Shown: positions 16,802 through 26,624, counted from the stretch's first letter. The stretch: DNA of 64,000 bases from Pseudoalteromonas piscicida (GCF_002208135.1 NZ_CP021647.1:871501-935500), one strand, 5' to 3'. Translations and numbers: made by a program. Notes: generated from the sequence alone by a model not told the origin.

Positions 16802-19259
16802 AGCAATGGAACGGCTGAGCGCGTTATCAGAAATTAGGCTGATACTTACTGTTTTTATCCAGTTCTACAAAAGGCATCTTTGGTTGTTTTTGCTATTCGT
16901 TTTTGGCTTGTCCTTGGGTAGCGCTTTGCTTGGCTCAATTCGAGGACTAAATCAAGAAGCAACAGATCGCTATCAGCAAACCAGCGCGCTTATTAACAAT
17001 CCAATTAGTCATTTTGTTCGGCCAAGCGTAGGCCGCGAGATGTTAACTGCCGATGTGTGGACTGCGCTTCGAAGCGCAGGAGTGGTATCAGCAGAGCCGG
17101 TTTTGGAAGGCGTGCTGACCCTGCCGAGCGGGAATAGTCTTCGCATCAAAGGGGTTAATACTTTGCAATGGCTGTCTGTGCCTAAAGTGCAATCACAGGG
17201 TGACAAGTCAGGCAACCAAACTGCATCATTACAATTTGGATTTAGCACAATTTACGTATCAGACACGATGGCTCAACAGTTGTCGCTCAGAAGGCATGAA
17301 GTGACCAAGCTTCTAGATACGGATGTACACTTCGTTGTTTTATCGGAACTGACTGGTGATACCGCATTAGCAGATATTGCATTAGTTGACCATTTACTGA
17401 ATTCAGTGGGTCGAATAAGTTATATAGAGATCTCAAATGCAGCATTAGACGAGGCAAAAGTTAGGCAGATTATTGGTGACAACGGACAGTTGCAAAGTGC
17501 ACAAGCGCAGTCATTCGACTCGTTGTCGAAAGCGTTTTTCTTCAACCTGCAAGCACTCGCATTTCTAGGCTACGTGGTTGGCGCTTTTTTAAGTTTTAAT
17601 GCCATAAAGCTTTGTCTGCATGCGAGAACAAAACTACATCAGCAACTTACACTACTTGGATGTATTCAAGCAAATGTGATCGCAGCGGTAATTATTGAGG
17701 TGCTCGTCTTAAGCTTGATTGCTGCACTGGTGGGCGCAGGTGTGGCTTTCTTGGGGGCGAACTTATTGGTGAGCGAGATCTCTATGGCGTTAGAGAGCTT
17801 GTTCGCGTTAGATAGGCGTTTACCGGTTCATTTCAGTTGGTTGGTCGTGCTGCAAGCATTTGTGTTAAACCTTTTGGTACTTGCCAGTGTGGCCTATTGC
17901 CAAGTAAAGCCTCTTACTTTTTATAAATCTTGGCAGAGTAAAATAGTGAGTGGAAGTCTACTGGCTGTGGCCGCTGGGTATTTTTATCTTGGTAGCGAAG
18001 CGCCATTTCATGCGCTTGGGTTGTGCGTTTGCTTACTGTTGCTCTTTTTTATGATAACACCAGTGGTACTACGAGCCGCGTTTAAAGGTATTCCAACTCA
18101 GCATCCATTAGTTAAATGGATGAAAGCAGATAGTGGCGAGCAGATCAGAGTACTTGCAATCAGTGTTTATGCCGTATTGCTTGCGGTTGGTACTTCCGTA
18201 GGGTTACAAATTATGGTGAGTAGTTTTAGTTCAGCTTTGCAGATCCATTTAGATGGCCGCCTTAGCGCAGATCTATATGTGAGGCCTAGTGAAGTTTCTG
18301 ATGTGCAATATCAATGGCTTTTAAGCCAACAGGATATCGACAAGGTCGGTGTATTCTGGCGTGCAGAGATAAGTTACGGTCTGAGCTCACATCAACGAGA
18401 TCCCCAACCTGCGAGTTTGATTAGCTTCGGTCGCTCTGGTGAACATCACTACAATCTTACGCTACTTTCGAGATCGCCTCCTAATAATGAAGTGCTTTAC
18501 TATGATGTGAATAAGAACGTGATTGGGTGCCTTGCAAACGAGCCAAGCAAATTATTGTATGGCGTAAAGTTGGGTCAGCGTATTCGGTTGCAGCAAGGCA
18601 AAAAGCATATTAACTGTGAGATAACGGGTTTTTATTACGATTATGGCGAGCAGCGTGCGGTATTCGTCGCCGTGAATGACGCAATTGAAAACGCTGGGTT
18701 TAACTATGAAGCATATGGTTTTTCAATTGTTTTGAAGCCAGATATTGATACCGCTTTATTTAAGCAAAAGGTCATGCAGCAATTCCATTTAAACGACTCT
18801 CAAGTGGTTCAAAATCAGCGTTTTAAACAATACGCTACGCGTTTGTTTGAACATACGTTTTACGCAACACACGCGTTAAATTTAATGATAGTTGCTATCG
18901 CGTTATTTGGGCTATGGGTATCATTACTGACACTCGGCGCTAAGCAAATTCAACCATTGGCCATCTTAAAAACACTAGGCGTTACAACTTGGCAAGCATT
19001 TGCCATTAAATTAGGGCAAAGCGCCGTTATTCTGCTTGTGAGTTTAGTGCTGGCGACAATACTTGGGGGAATGCTCGGGTGGATCTTGCTTAAATTTGTG
19101 ATGCCAATTGGCTTCGGTTGGACGATCCCTTTTCTATTACCTTATCTTGAGATCGCAGTCTTTATCACCCTAATTTTTGGTTTAGCTTTGCTGGTTAGTG
19201 TACTTCCTCTACTCAAACTGAGTCGTTACGATACTGCGGATCTGTTGTATGAAGACTAA
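16794..19259 (+). CDS. FtsX-family ABC transporter permease (AttF/AttG-like fusion)
   Basis: 821 residues counted from the ATG at 16794, which overlaps the ATPase stop; the frame is open further upstream, but only inside the ATPase gene. Two FtsX-type halves are visible: a membrane segment at ~20-40, a large periplasmic domain, then three segments at ~250-400, further segments, a second periplasmic domain at ~510-690, and three segments at the end ('LGVTTWQAFAIKLGQSAVILLVSLVLA'). Permeases of this type work mechanically on periplasmic or outer-membrane lipids and lipoproteins rather than forming a classical channel. Its stop overlaps the next gene by 11 bases. Confidence 0.9.
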   Translation: MAKAMERLSALSEIRLILTVFIQFYKRHLWLFLLFVFGLSLGSALLGSIRGLNQEATDRYQQTSALINNPISHFVRPSVGREMLTADVWTALRSAGVVSAEPVLEGVLTLPSGNSLRIKGVNTLQWLSVPKVQSQGDKSGNQTASLQFGFSTIYVSDTMAQQLSLRRHEVTKLLDTDVHFVVLSELTGDTALADIALVDHLLNSVGRISYIEISNAALDEAKVRQIIGDNGQLQSAQAQSFDSLSKAFFFNLQALAFLGYVVGAFLSFNAIKLCLHARTKLHQQLTLLGCIQANVIAAVIIEVLVLSLIAALVGAGVAFLGANLLVSEISMALESLFALDRRLPVHFSWLVVLQAFVLNLLVLASVAYCQVKPLTFYKSWQSKIVSGSLLAVAAGYFYLGSEAPFHALGLCVCLLLLFFMITPVVLRAAFKGIPTQHPLVKWMKADSGEQIRVLAISVYAVLLAVGTSVGLQIMVSSFSSALQIHLDGRLSADLYVRPSEVSDVQYQWLLSQQDIDKVGVFWRAEISYGLSSHQRDPQPASLISFGRSGEHHYNLTLLSRSPPNNEVLYYDVNKNVIGCLANEPSKLLYGVKLGQRIRLQQGKKHINCEITGFYYDYGEQRAVFVAVNDAIENAGFNYEAYGFSIVLKPDIDTALFKQKVMQQFHLNDSQVVQNQRFKQYATRLFEHTFYATHALNLMIVAIALFGLWVSLLTLGAKQIQPLAILKTLGVTTWQAFAIKLGQSAVILLVSLVLATILGGMLGWILLKFVMPIGFGWTIPFLLPYLEIAVFITLIFGLALLVSVLPLLKLSRYDTADLLYED

Positions 19260-20316
19260 TTATTTTATCGTTTTATTACTATTAATTGTGGGAGTCGGCT
19301 GCACACCGGAGCTATCAGAAGTCCCTAATTCAAAAAATGATTTTTTCAACCTTCAGTTGGGCGATCCGGTCTCTCCCTCATATCAGTTAAGTTTTCCACT
19401 TGATCACGGCAGTCATCCGGACCAAGGTATTGAATGGTGGTATGTTACTGCAAACTTAAAAAGTGATTCGGGACAAGAGTTTGGTGTTCAATGGACGTTA
19501 TTTAGAACCTCAGTTGTCAGCGGTCAATATGCCAGTCCATGGTGGGATGGTGAGTTATACTTTGCGCATTTTGCAATTCAAGATAATACAAGGCACCAAG
19601 CCTTCGAACGTTATGGCAGAGCAGGGCAAGTAAAAATTCAAGCTGACCCATTTGTCACGCAATTAGATAATTGGTATTTGCGCAGTGAGACGGAAACATT
19701 TTTTCCGTTAACGCTTCATGCTGAGGAAGAAAACAGCCGTGTTAGTTTAGCATTTAACACAAGCCCAATGGTGCTACATGGGAAGAATGGCTACAGTGAA
19801 AAAACGTCCGACGGCCATGCCTCCATGTACTACAGCTATCCTTTTTTAAGCGTCTCGGGTGAGCTTACTTTTCAAGGTGCAACACATCAAGTCAGCGGTG
19901 ACGCGTGGCTCGATAGAGAATGGTCTTCGTCGTTTATCAGTAAATCACAACGCGGCTGGGACTGGTTTAGCATTCGGGGTCAAGACAGGTCGAATGGTGC
20001 ACTAATGGTATTTTGCATTCGTGATAGCCAACAAGTCTACAAAGATTGCCGAGGCACTGAGATTACAGCTGAGGGTAGAGCGACAGAAATAGCGCATAAA
20101 GATATTCAATTAAGTGTTTTGGAGCAGGTTTCGTTAGACGGAGTAAGCTATCCATTTAAATGGCAACTACGACTAAAGCACAATCCTGTTATTCTGATAG
20201 AAAGTATCAATCGTGATGCGAGAAATCAGCTGATGCTCCCGTATTGGGAAGGAAGAGTAAAAGTGTCCGGCGGCTATACCGGTGAAGGGTACGCTGAGCT
20301 AGTCGGATATGAATAG
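19249..20316 (+). CDS. AttH / CrtC-like lipocalin-type lipoprotein
   Basis: 355 residues. A lipobox (VGVGC, Cys18) predicts a lipoprotein. The mature part has the AttH/carotenoid-1,2-hydratase (CrtC) features: 'FPLDHGSHPDQGIEWWYVTANL', 'FGVQWTLFRT', 'WWDGELYFAHFAI', 'DGHASMYYSYPFLSVSGEL', 'SGDAWLDREWSS' and 'GWDWFSIRGQDRS', two lipocalin-like barrels. In AttEFGH-type loci this protein is thought to bind a lipophilic cargo handled by the FtsX-like ABC transporter. Its start overlaps the permease stop, so the three genes form one translationally coupled operon. Real carotenoid hydratase activity is unlikely without carotenoid genes nearby. Confidence 0.9.
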   Translation: MKTNYFIVLLLLIVGVGCTPELSEVPNSKNDFFNLQLGDPVSPSYQLSFPLDHGSHPDQGIEWWYVTANLKSDSGQEFGVQWTLFRTSVVSGQYASPWWDGELYFAHFAIQDNTRHQAFERYGRAGQVKIQADPFVTQLDNWYLRSETETFFPLTLHAEEENSRVSLAFNTSPMVLHGKNGYSEKTSDGHASMYYSYPFLSVSGELTFQGATHQVSGDAWLDREWSSSFISKSQRGWDWFSIRGQDRSNGALMVFCIRDSQQVYKDCRGTEITAEGRATEIAHKDIQLSVLEQVSLDGVSYPFKWQLRLKHNPVILIESINRDARNQLMLPYWEGRVKVSGGYTGEGYAELVGYE

Positions 20317-20419
20317 CCCGCATTGGCTATACCGATTAACTTGTACCTATATTGTCTTTAAACTTCCTAGTGAGATAGTACTAGCCCACAATAAACATGA
20401 ATTTATCCTGAAATCTTGT

Positions 20420-20444
20420 TTTGACAGCGCTTTTTTCTGTCAAA
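20420..20444. promoter_or_regulatory. Inverted repeat upstream of the MHYT kinase
   Basis: TTTGACAG (20420-20427) and CTGTCAAA (20437-20444) form a perfect 8-bp inverted repeat with a 9-base spacer, 50 bases before the start codon. It could be an operator, or the TTGACA part could be a -35 box. A similar TTTGACAGCG core occurs in the region before the chitinase gene (28753-28762). Confidence 0.45.
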
Positions 20445-20494
20445 CTCAGTCCTAGAAAGCTAGACTCTAAGAATATCTTACTATCTGTGTTGCT

Positions 20495-23400
20495 ATGTTA
20501 AATACGTTTTTTGTAACCGATCCCGCACCAGAGTTACTACTCAACGGAACTTATGATGCTACGCTTGTGGCGTTATCTGTGCTTGTGGCTGTTATTGCCT
20601 CATTTTTTACGCTTATCCAGATCGACTTTGCTGAGCAAAATCAAAATAGCCGTATAAATCGACTCGCAAAATTTGGCGGTGCTGTGGCCATGGCTGGTGG
20701 TATTTGGAGTATGCACTTTATTGGCATGCTGGCGTTCTCACTCTGTGTAGAGGTGGATTACGATCCTTGGCTTACTGCGGCGTCCATCTTCCCCGCTTTC
20801 TTAGGCTGTTGGGCTGCATTTGATTTGATAACTCGAGCAAATGCCACACTCGCAGTCAAGGGACTCGCTGCCGTCATTTTGGGTGCGGGCATTGGCACCA
20901 TGCACTATAGCGGTATGGAAGCCATGCAGCTTGGCCCTATGCTGGGTTATGACCCTGCACTTTTTGGTTTATCAATTGTTGTTGCAGTGTCACTCGCCTT
21001 CATTGCAATTCAAACGAGAAGTAAACTACGCGATTATGTCAGCGACAACAATATCAGTGTCGTTAGGTGGCTAGGTGCTTTGGCGCTCGGGGCATCAGTG
21101 TCGGGAATGCATTACACGGGCATGCAGGCAGCAAAATTTGTATCTGACTCACCCGTTATCAGCCAAGAAATGCAAGATCAGCACACACAGTCACTCGCAT
21201 TGTTTATTGCTGCTGTCAGTATGATCATTAGCGCTTTATCTGCGCTTATTCATACCGCGAGCAAGTACCGTTCGGTAGCAGCAGATAAAGCCGCGAATGA
21301 ATCTAGGCTGGCGGCAATTCTAGAAACAGCCGTTGATGGGATCATCACTATCAATGGTGACGGTATTATCAAGAGCTGTAACCCGTTAGTTGAACGAATT
21401 TTAGGATGGCCTGAGCGAGAGACACTTGGTCGCAATGTAGCTGTGTTTTTACCTAAAGAAACGCAAACGAAAGTATCATTCGACAGCGCTTACCTTGAAC
21501 AATTTAAAGGGGTTGGCCGTGAAATCAAGGCGCTACACAAGCAAGGGCACTTGGTGCCTATCCGGTTGGGAATAGGAGAGGTTGAGTTAAAAGATCAAAG
21601 TGGGTTTTATGTGGGTTTTATTACTGATTTAACTGCCCAAAAGCAAATGGAAAAAGCGCTGATTGAGCAGGAAACGCGTTATCGGACACTATTAAATAAC
21701 ATGCCTGGCGTGGCGTTTCGTTGCCGGATTGATAGCGAATGGACAATGTCGTTCGTAAGCCCCATTGTCGAGCAGCTTACTGGCTATCGAGCAGAAGAAT
21801 TTATGTCTGGGCAAGTTCATTTTGCCAGCTTGATTATTGAAGATGACAAAAGCTTAACGCACGATGTGGTTGAACAAGCACTGCAATGCGGCAAAGCGAG
21901 TTATTCACAGGAATATCGAATATTACACAAATCTGGGCATACCAAGTGGGTACTCGATAAAGGCTCATTTGAATACGATCAAGCGGGTAAAGTTGAGGGC
22001 ATTGCAGGCGTATTACTCGATATTAGCGAACGCAAGAACATGGAAGACGAACTACGTACCGCGAAAAGCGTTGCTGAGAGTGCGGCGGCTTCCAAGCAGG
22101 CGTTTTTGGCGAACATGAGTCATGAAATTCGTACCCCGATGAATGCCATTTTAGGATTTAGTGAAGTACTTAGAGAGTCTGAGCTGAAGCAAGATCAAAG
22201 TAAGCATGTAAATACTATACTTACCAGTGCAAAGGCGCTGCTGCACTTACTTAACGATATTTTAGACTCGGCTAAGCTAGACCAAGGCAAGCTCGACCTA
22301 ATTGAAAATGATTTCTGTATTTCTGAGTTACTCGACAATGTGGTATCGACGTTTTGGTATCAAGCAAAGAAAAAGGGCTTAAAACTTGAGCTCACGATGA
22401 GCCACAGTTTGCATCAAACTTATCATGGTGCTTCTGATCGGTTACGGCAGGTATTAGTTAATTTATTGGGTAATGCCATTAAGTTTACGGCGCAGGGCGG
22501 TGTGGAGCTTAGCGTTGAGTCATATCAAGACGATTATGTACTGTTTAAAATTGCGGACACAGGGATAGGGATTGCCAACGATAGACTAGACTCTATTTTC
22601 AACCCCTTTGAGCAGGCCGATGAGAGTATGAGTCGCCGCTTTGGTGGCACAGGCCTTGGGACGACCATTAGTCGCCAGTTAGTCGAGTTAATGGGTGGAA
22701 AAATATGGGCTCACAGTGAGCTTGGAAAAGGGTCTACTTTCTACTTTACTGTGCCACTTAAGAAAATAGCGGCATTCACAATAGCGCAAGATGTTCATGT
22801 CGAGCTTCCCCCGTTAAATATCTTGGTTGCTGATGATATTCAACAAAATACCGAATTGTTGAGCTTATTACTTGAAAAGCAAGGTCATAGTATAGAGGTC
22901 GCGGGAGATGGGCTTGAGGCCATCGAAAAAGCAAAAGCGCAACAATACGATCTTATTCTAATGGATATTCATATGCCGGGTTGTGATGGACTTGAGGCGA
23001 CGCGCGCTATCAAAGCATATGAACGAGAAAATAGGCAACAAGAGACACCGGTAATAGCACTCACCGCGAGTGTGTTAGGCGAGGATAGAGCGGCTGCAAA
23101 AGCAGCTGGAATGGCTGCATTTGCCTCAAAACCGGTGGTGATAGAAGACTTAACCCGCACTATTGCTGAAACACTCAATATCAATATTACTCATACGGCG
23201 ATTGAAGTAAGGCAAACCAGCAACAAACAGCTTATAAATAGAGCTAGAGCAATCAACCTGTGGGGCAGTGAGGCTCGGTTTTTAAAAGAGTTGGCGCGTT
23301 TTTGGGATGGTAAAAGAGAGGAAGTGGTAGCGCTCTTTGCTCACGAAGGTCAGTTTACGAATGATGTGCTACAGAGTATTCATACTATCAAAGGCGTTGC

Positions 23401-23773
23401 CGGAAACTTGGCGTTAGAGACGCTATTTGCTCTGCTAGAGCAAATAGAGCGTAAAAAGGAAGTTGACGAGCGGCTGAGAGCCAAAATGGCGCTCATTATT
23501 GAAAAACTAGACGACGTGGTTGGACTGAGTGATGAAGAAGTCGTGACCAACGCGTTGAGTGAGGGCGACGTTTTTTTGTTTAAGCAAAACTTGCCACAAG
23601 TAAAAGAAATGATAGATGAGGCGCAAGTCGAGGATGATGTGCTTGACGCATTGTTAGAGAGTGCGCCCCTTACTTACCGAAGCCAGGTAGAGGCGTTGAA
23701 ACATGCATTGGATGATTTTGAATTTGAACGTGCGGAGGAAATTCTCGCACAATTAATGAGTACTGATGTGTAA
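20495..23773 (+). CDS. MHYT-PAS-PAS hybrid sensor histidine kinase with REC and HPt domains
   Basis: 1092 residues. The N-terminal ~250 residues form a seven-helix MHYT sensor with the three motifs MHFIGM (Met73), MHYSGM (Met136) and MHYTGM (Met205), proposed to bind copper and sense a diatomic gas. Two PAS domains follow (~265-380 and ~385-505), then HisKA with phospho-acceptor His543 (SHEIRTPMN), an HATPase domain (N, G1 'DTGIGIA', G2 'GGTGLGTTI'), a receiver domain with Asp824 (LMDIHMP), and an HPt domain with His963 (IHTIKGVAGNL). The complete phosphorelay is therefore on one chain. Its stop codon overlaps the start of the REC-HD-GYP gene (TAATG), so the downstream phosphodiesterase is the probable output. 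Confidence 0.95.
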   Translation: MLNTFFVTDPAPELLLNGTYDATLVALSVLVAVIASFFTLIQIDFAEQNQNSRINRLAKFGGAVAMAGGIWSMHFIGMLAFSLCVEVDYDPWLTAASIFPAFLGCWAAFDLITRANATLAVKGLAAVILGAGIGTMHYSGMEAMQLGPMLGYDPALFGLSIVVAVSLAFIAIQTRSKLRDYVSDNNISVVRWLGALALGASVSGMHYTGMQAAKFVSDSPVISQEMQDQHTQSLALFIAAVSMIISALSALIHTASKYRSVAADKAANESRLAAILETAVDGIITINGDGIIKSCNPLVERILGWPERETLGRNVAVFLPKETQTKVSFDSAYLEQFKGVGREIKALHKQGHLVPIRLGIGEVELKDQSGFYVGFITDLTAQKQMEKALIEQETRYRTLLNNMPGVAFRCRIDSEWTMSFVSPIVEQLTGYRAEEFMSGQVHFASLIIEDDKSLTHDVVEQALQCGKASYSQEYRILHKSGHTKWVLDKGSFEYDQAGKVEGIAGVLLDISERKNMEDELRTAKSVAESAAASKQAFLANMSHEIRTPMNAILGFSEVLRESELKQDQSKHVNTILTSAKALLHLLNDILDSAKLDQGKLDLIENDFCISELLDNVVSTFWYQAKKKGLKLELTMSHSLHQTYHGASDRLRQVLVNLLGNAIKFTAQGGVELSVESYQDDYVLFKIADTGIGIANDRLDSIFNPFEQADESMSRRFGGTGLGTTISRQLVELMGGKIWAHSELGKGSTFYFTVPLKKIAAFTIAQDVHVELPPLNILVADDIQQNTELLSLLLEKQGHSIEVAGDGLEAIEKAKAQQYDLILMDIHMPGCDGLEATRAIKAYERENRQQETPVIALTASVLGEDRAAAKAAGMAAFASKPVVIEDLTRTIAETLNINITHTAIEVRQTSNKQLINRARAINLWGSEARFLKELARFWDGKREEVVALFAHEGQFTNDVLQSIHTIKGVAGNLALETLFALLEQIERKKEVDERLRAKMALIIEKLDDVVGLSDEEVVTNALSEGDVFLFKQNLPQVKEMIDEAQVEDDVLDALLESAPLTYRSQVEALKHALDDFEFERAEEILAQLMSTDV

Positions 23774-24755
23774 TGATAAATGACCACAAGCCTCTGATCC
23801 TAGCTGTTGACGATGAAGCGACAAATTTGCAAATTCTAAAGCAAACGCTGGGCAATCAATATCGTATGAAGTTTGCAAAGTCAGGAAAGTTGGCGCTGGA
23901 GCTAGTAGATAAAGAACTACCTAACTTAATTTTACTCGATGTTATGATGCCAGAAATGACAGGTTTTGAAGTCTGCTCCAAATTAAAAGAAGACCCTACC
24001 ACGGCGAGGATCCCGGTGATTTTTGTGACCGCCTTGAGTGAAGAGTTTGACGAAGCTCGAGGCTTTGAGTTAGGTGGTGTTGATTACATCACAAAGCCTA
24101 TCAGCCCTGCGATAACTAGAGCCCGAGTGAAGACGCACTTGTCTTTAGTTAGTGCTACTGAGCTTAAAAGTGCATACGTTGAATTGATGCAGCGGCTCGG
24201 TCAGGCAGCGGAATACAAAGACAATGAAACAGGCCAACATATTGCAAGAATGAGCCGCTACTGCTTTGTGCTTGCTAAAGCTTGTAGTTTACCGGAAGCG
24301 TATGCGGAAGATTTGATGCTCGCCGCCCGATGCATGATATTGGTAAGGTTGGTATTGCCGACAGCATTTTGCTGAAACCCGGCCGTTTAGATGCCGAAGA
24401 GTATGAGGTGATGAAACAACACGCTGAGCTGGGTGCAAATATACTCGCGGACTCTGATTCAAAACTCGTCAAGCTTGCATATTTAATGGCCATGGAGCAC
24501 CACGAAAAATTTGATGGAAGCGGTTATCCAAAAGGATTAAAGGGGGAAGAAATCTCACTTGAAGGGAGGATCTGTGCGCTTGCGGACGTGTTTGATGCAC
24601 TTACTTCAAAGCGCCCATACAAAGAGGCTTGGCCTATTGAAAAGGCATTAGCCTTCATTCATTCTGAAAGTGGTAAGCACTTTGACCCAAAATTAGTTGA
24701 ATTACTCGATGAAAACCTACCAGAAATCCTAAAGATTAAAGCGCAGTATGACTGA
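23773..24755 (+). pseudogene. REC-HD-GYP response regulator, interrupted by a one-base frameshift
   Basis: An N-terminal receiver domain (phospho-acceptor Asp56 in LILLDVMMP, Lys in 'DYITKP') is joined to an HD-GYP domain that hydrolyses cyclic di-GMP. The first frame ends at 24375 after 'LMLAAR'; the second frame continues with MHDIGKVGI from 24330 through 'HHEKFDGSGYPKGLKG' to 24755. One extra C in the CCC run at 24326-24328 would restore 'LMLAAPMHDIGKVGI' and give a ~327-residue protein. HD and GYP motifs are otherwise intact. It starts in the stop codon of the MHYT kinase. Either a real inactivating deletion or a base-calling error. Confidence 0.88.
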
Positions 24756-24917
24756 GGGAGTTGATCTTCGCTGGCTAATTGAAGATTAATGCTTGTGAGC
24801 GTAGAGAGAGGGAGTAGTAAGGCATTTTTAAGTTCTCATATTGTAAAGCATTTGCTATACGAATAATTTGTATCTATATTGGGTTCTAACCATGGAACTA
24901 TCAACAAGGATACGATT

Positions 24918-25613
24918 GTGAATTCAGTTTCAACTATGGCAATAAGTCTTACCGCCATGTTAGCGTCACTACCTAGCATCGCCAGCTCAACAAATTTTAT
25001 GGAGCTTGGATTTGGTCGGTTAGCGTTCGATAGAGTTAGTGAAATTGAGCCTAAAGGCTTTGTCATTACAGCAAATATAGAGTTCGGTGGGCTTTACCTA
25101 GAAGGTTCTTCTGCTCTGATGGCTGATGACGTCGCGGTTACCGGAGTAGTTTATGGTGCAGAAGAAGACGTATTAACTACATTAGATTTCGATGTTGACT
25201 CTAGAGCTTATACCCTATTGGCCGGTAAGCAGTTTGATTTGAATGATAATAGCCTTATTGATATTTATGGCGGTTATTCTAGGCATAGATTGGAGGTAGC
25301 TTATTCAGGCTTAGTCAATACGACGTACTATGATGGTTACACCAATAAAGAGCTTATATTATTTCTTGACCAAGGGGAAAATGAGTCAAGTGATCATTAT
25401 CATTTAGAAGCTGCTTATGACTATACACATGTAGACCTTAATTTTAGGGTAGGTGTTGGCTTTGAGCGGATCCAGGATGATGAAAGTGAGAATAATTTAG
25501 TGTATCTGGCTGAGGTTGGATATCGTTTTACCAATAATATTTCCGCAAATGTGAGCTATAGAAATGCTGAGGTCTACAATACCCTCAGTCTGAATTTGAG
25601 GTATAGCTTCTGA
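24918..25613 (+). CDS. Outer-membrane beta-barrel protein (paralogue 1)
   Basis: About 231 residues from a GTG start with AAGGA seven bases upstream. It has a signal peptide (VSTMAISLTAMLASLPSIASS), then beta strands with turn-rich acidic loops, ending in 'SLNLRYSF' with a terminal Phe, a barrel signature. It resembles OmpA-transmembrane/opacity-type eight-stranded barrels. The C-terminal third ('VYLAEVGYRFTNNISANVSYRNAEVYN') is closely similar to the next gene on the same strand, so the two are a tandem duplication. Function unknown. Confidence 0.82.
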   Translation: MNSVSTMAISLTAMLASLPSIASSTNFMELGFGRLAFDRVSEIEPKGFVITANIEFGGLYLEGSSALMADDVAVTGVVYGAEEDVLTTLDFDVDSRAYTLLAGKQFDLNDNSLIDIYGGYSRHRLEVAYSGLVNTTYYDGYTNKELILFLDQGENESSDHYHLEAAYDYTHVDLNFRVGVGFERIQDDESENNLVYLAEVGYRFTNNISANVSYRNAEVYNTLSLNLRYSF

Positions 25614-25647
25614 TATCACAGTTGCTAAGGTCGGCAGGCCCTAGGCA

Positions 25648-25679
25648 AGATACGATTTCTTAAAATAGAAATCGTATCT
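25648..25679. repeat. Perfect 13-bp inverted repeat between barrel paralogues
   Basis: AGATACGATTTCT (25648-25660) pairs exactly with AGAAATCGTATCT (25667-25679) across a six-base loop. No T tract follows on either strand, so it is not a standard intrinsic terminator; it may be an mRNA-stabilising hairpin or a protein site. The rest of the 300-base gap holds a second small inverted repeat (AAGTGTTT 25844-25851, AAACACTT 25861-25868) about 65 bases before the next start codon. Confidence 0.6.
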
Positions 25680-25931
25680 ACAACGGAATGTATACCTACC
25701 TGATTTTTAAACTAAACTTTGCTCTACATACTCAAGTAACAGTTCTTCTGGCATTCGTGTTCACCTCTTTGAACTTTCCTGCCAAATTGAGTTTTCTGTA
25801 TCGCATCCGAAATTTAATTGTTAATTAAACAAACTGATATTAAAAGTGTTTTTATTCTAGAAACACTTAAACGTGTAACAAAACCTTGTTATGCTTTCAC
25901 CTTCAATATGTAGATGGATAAGGAGATGATC

Positions 25932-26618
25932 ATGGATTCTACAGTTAAGTTAGCTGCTTGCCTTTCAGTAGCTTTGGTAAGCTCAAGTTGCTGCGCACAA
26001 TCAAAAGACTATGTTGAGATAGGTTATGGGAAAATCTCAATCAAAGAGCTGAGCGAAATAAAACCAACTGGGGTGGCGCTGAGCGCAAAAAAATCCTTCG
26101 AGCAATTTTACCTGCAAGGTACCTATATAATATCGAGTGATAAAAACAGTCAGCAAAATGATATCGCTAGTGGCGTTGGCGCCCGAATCATTGAAACGAA
26201 AGTTGATACGGACTGGAAACAATTTACTGTGCTAGTGGGTCACGAATTTCAACTATCAGAGCAATCATGGCTAGATCTATATGGTGGTTACTCTCGACTC
26301 AAGTTGCAAATGGATGCAATTGCGGAAGTGGAATATATTATCAATGGCAAATATCGTTATAGAAATGAAGTTGACGTCTCAGCTAATAATGATGCCGATC
26401 TTTATCATCTCGAATTGGCTTATGCATTCTCGGTAGACTCATTTGATGCGAGGGCGGGTATAGGTTTTGAACGCATCAATGGTGAGGAAGGAGAAAGTAG
26501 TTTTGTGTACCTGGCTGAGATTGGCTATCATTTTACTGATCATATTTCGGCAAATCTAAATTATAGAAATGCTGATGTGTACAACAACGTTGGTTTTAAT
26601 CTGCGCTATAGCTATTAG
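25932..26618 (+). CDS. Outer-membrane beta-barrel protein (paralogue 2)
   Basis: About 228 residues from the ATG at 25932, preceded by AAGGAG with six-base spacing. A signal peptide (STVKLAACLSVALVSSSCCAQ) is followed by a barrel ending 'VGFNLRYSY', a terminal aromatic. It aligns along its length with the preceding gene ('VEIGYGKISIKELSEIKPTGVALSAK', 'DLYGGYSRLKLQM', 'FVYLAEIGYHFTDHISANLNYRNADVYN'). Two Cys in the signal region might suggest a lipobox, but the spacing does not fit well. Ligand and role are unknown. Confidence 0.82.
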   Translation: MDSTVKLAACLSVALVSSSCCAQSKDYVEIGYGKISIKELSEIKPTGVALSAKKSFEQFYLQGTYIISSDKNSQQNDIASGVGARIIETKVDTDWKQFTVLVGHEFQLSEQSWLDLYGGYSRLKLQMDAIAEVEYIINGKYRYRNEVDVSANNDADLYHLELAYAFSVDSFDARAGIGFERINGEEGESSFVYLAEIGYHFTDHISANLNYRNADVYNNVGFNLRYSY

Positions 26619-26624
26619 TCGTTG

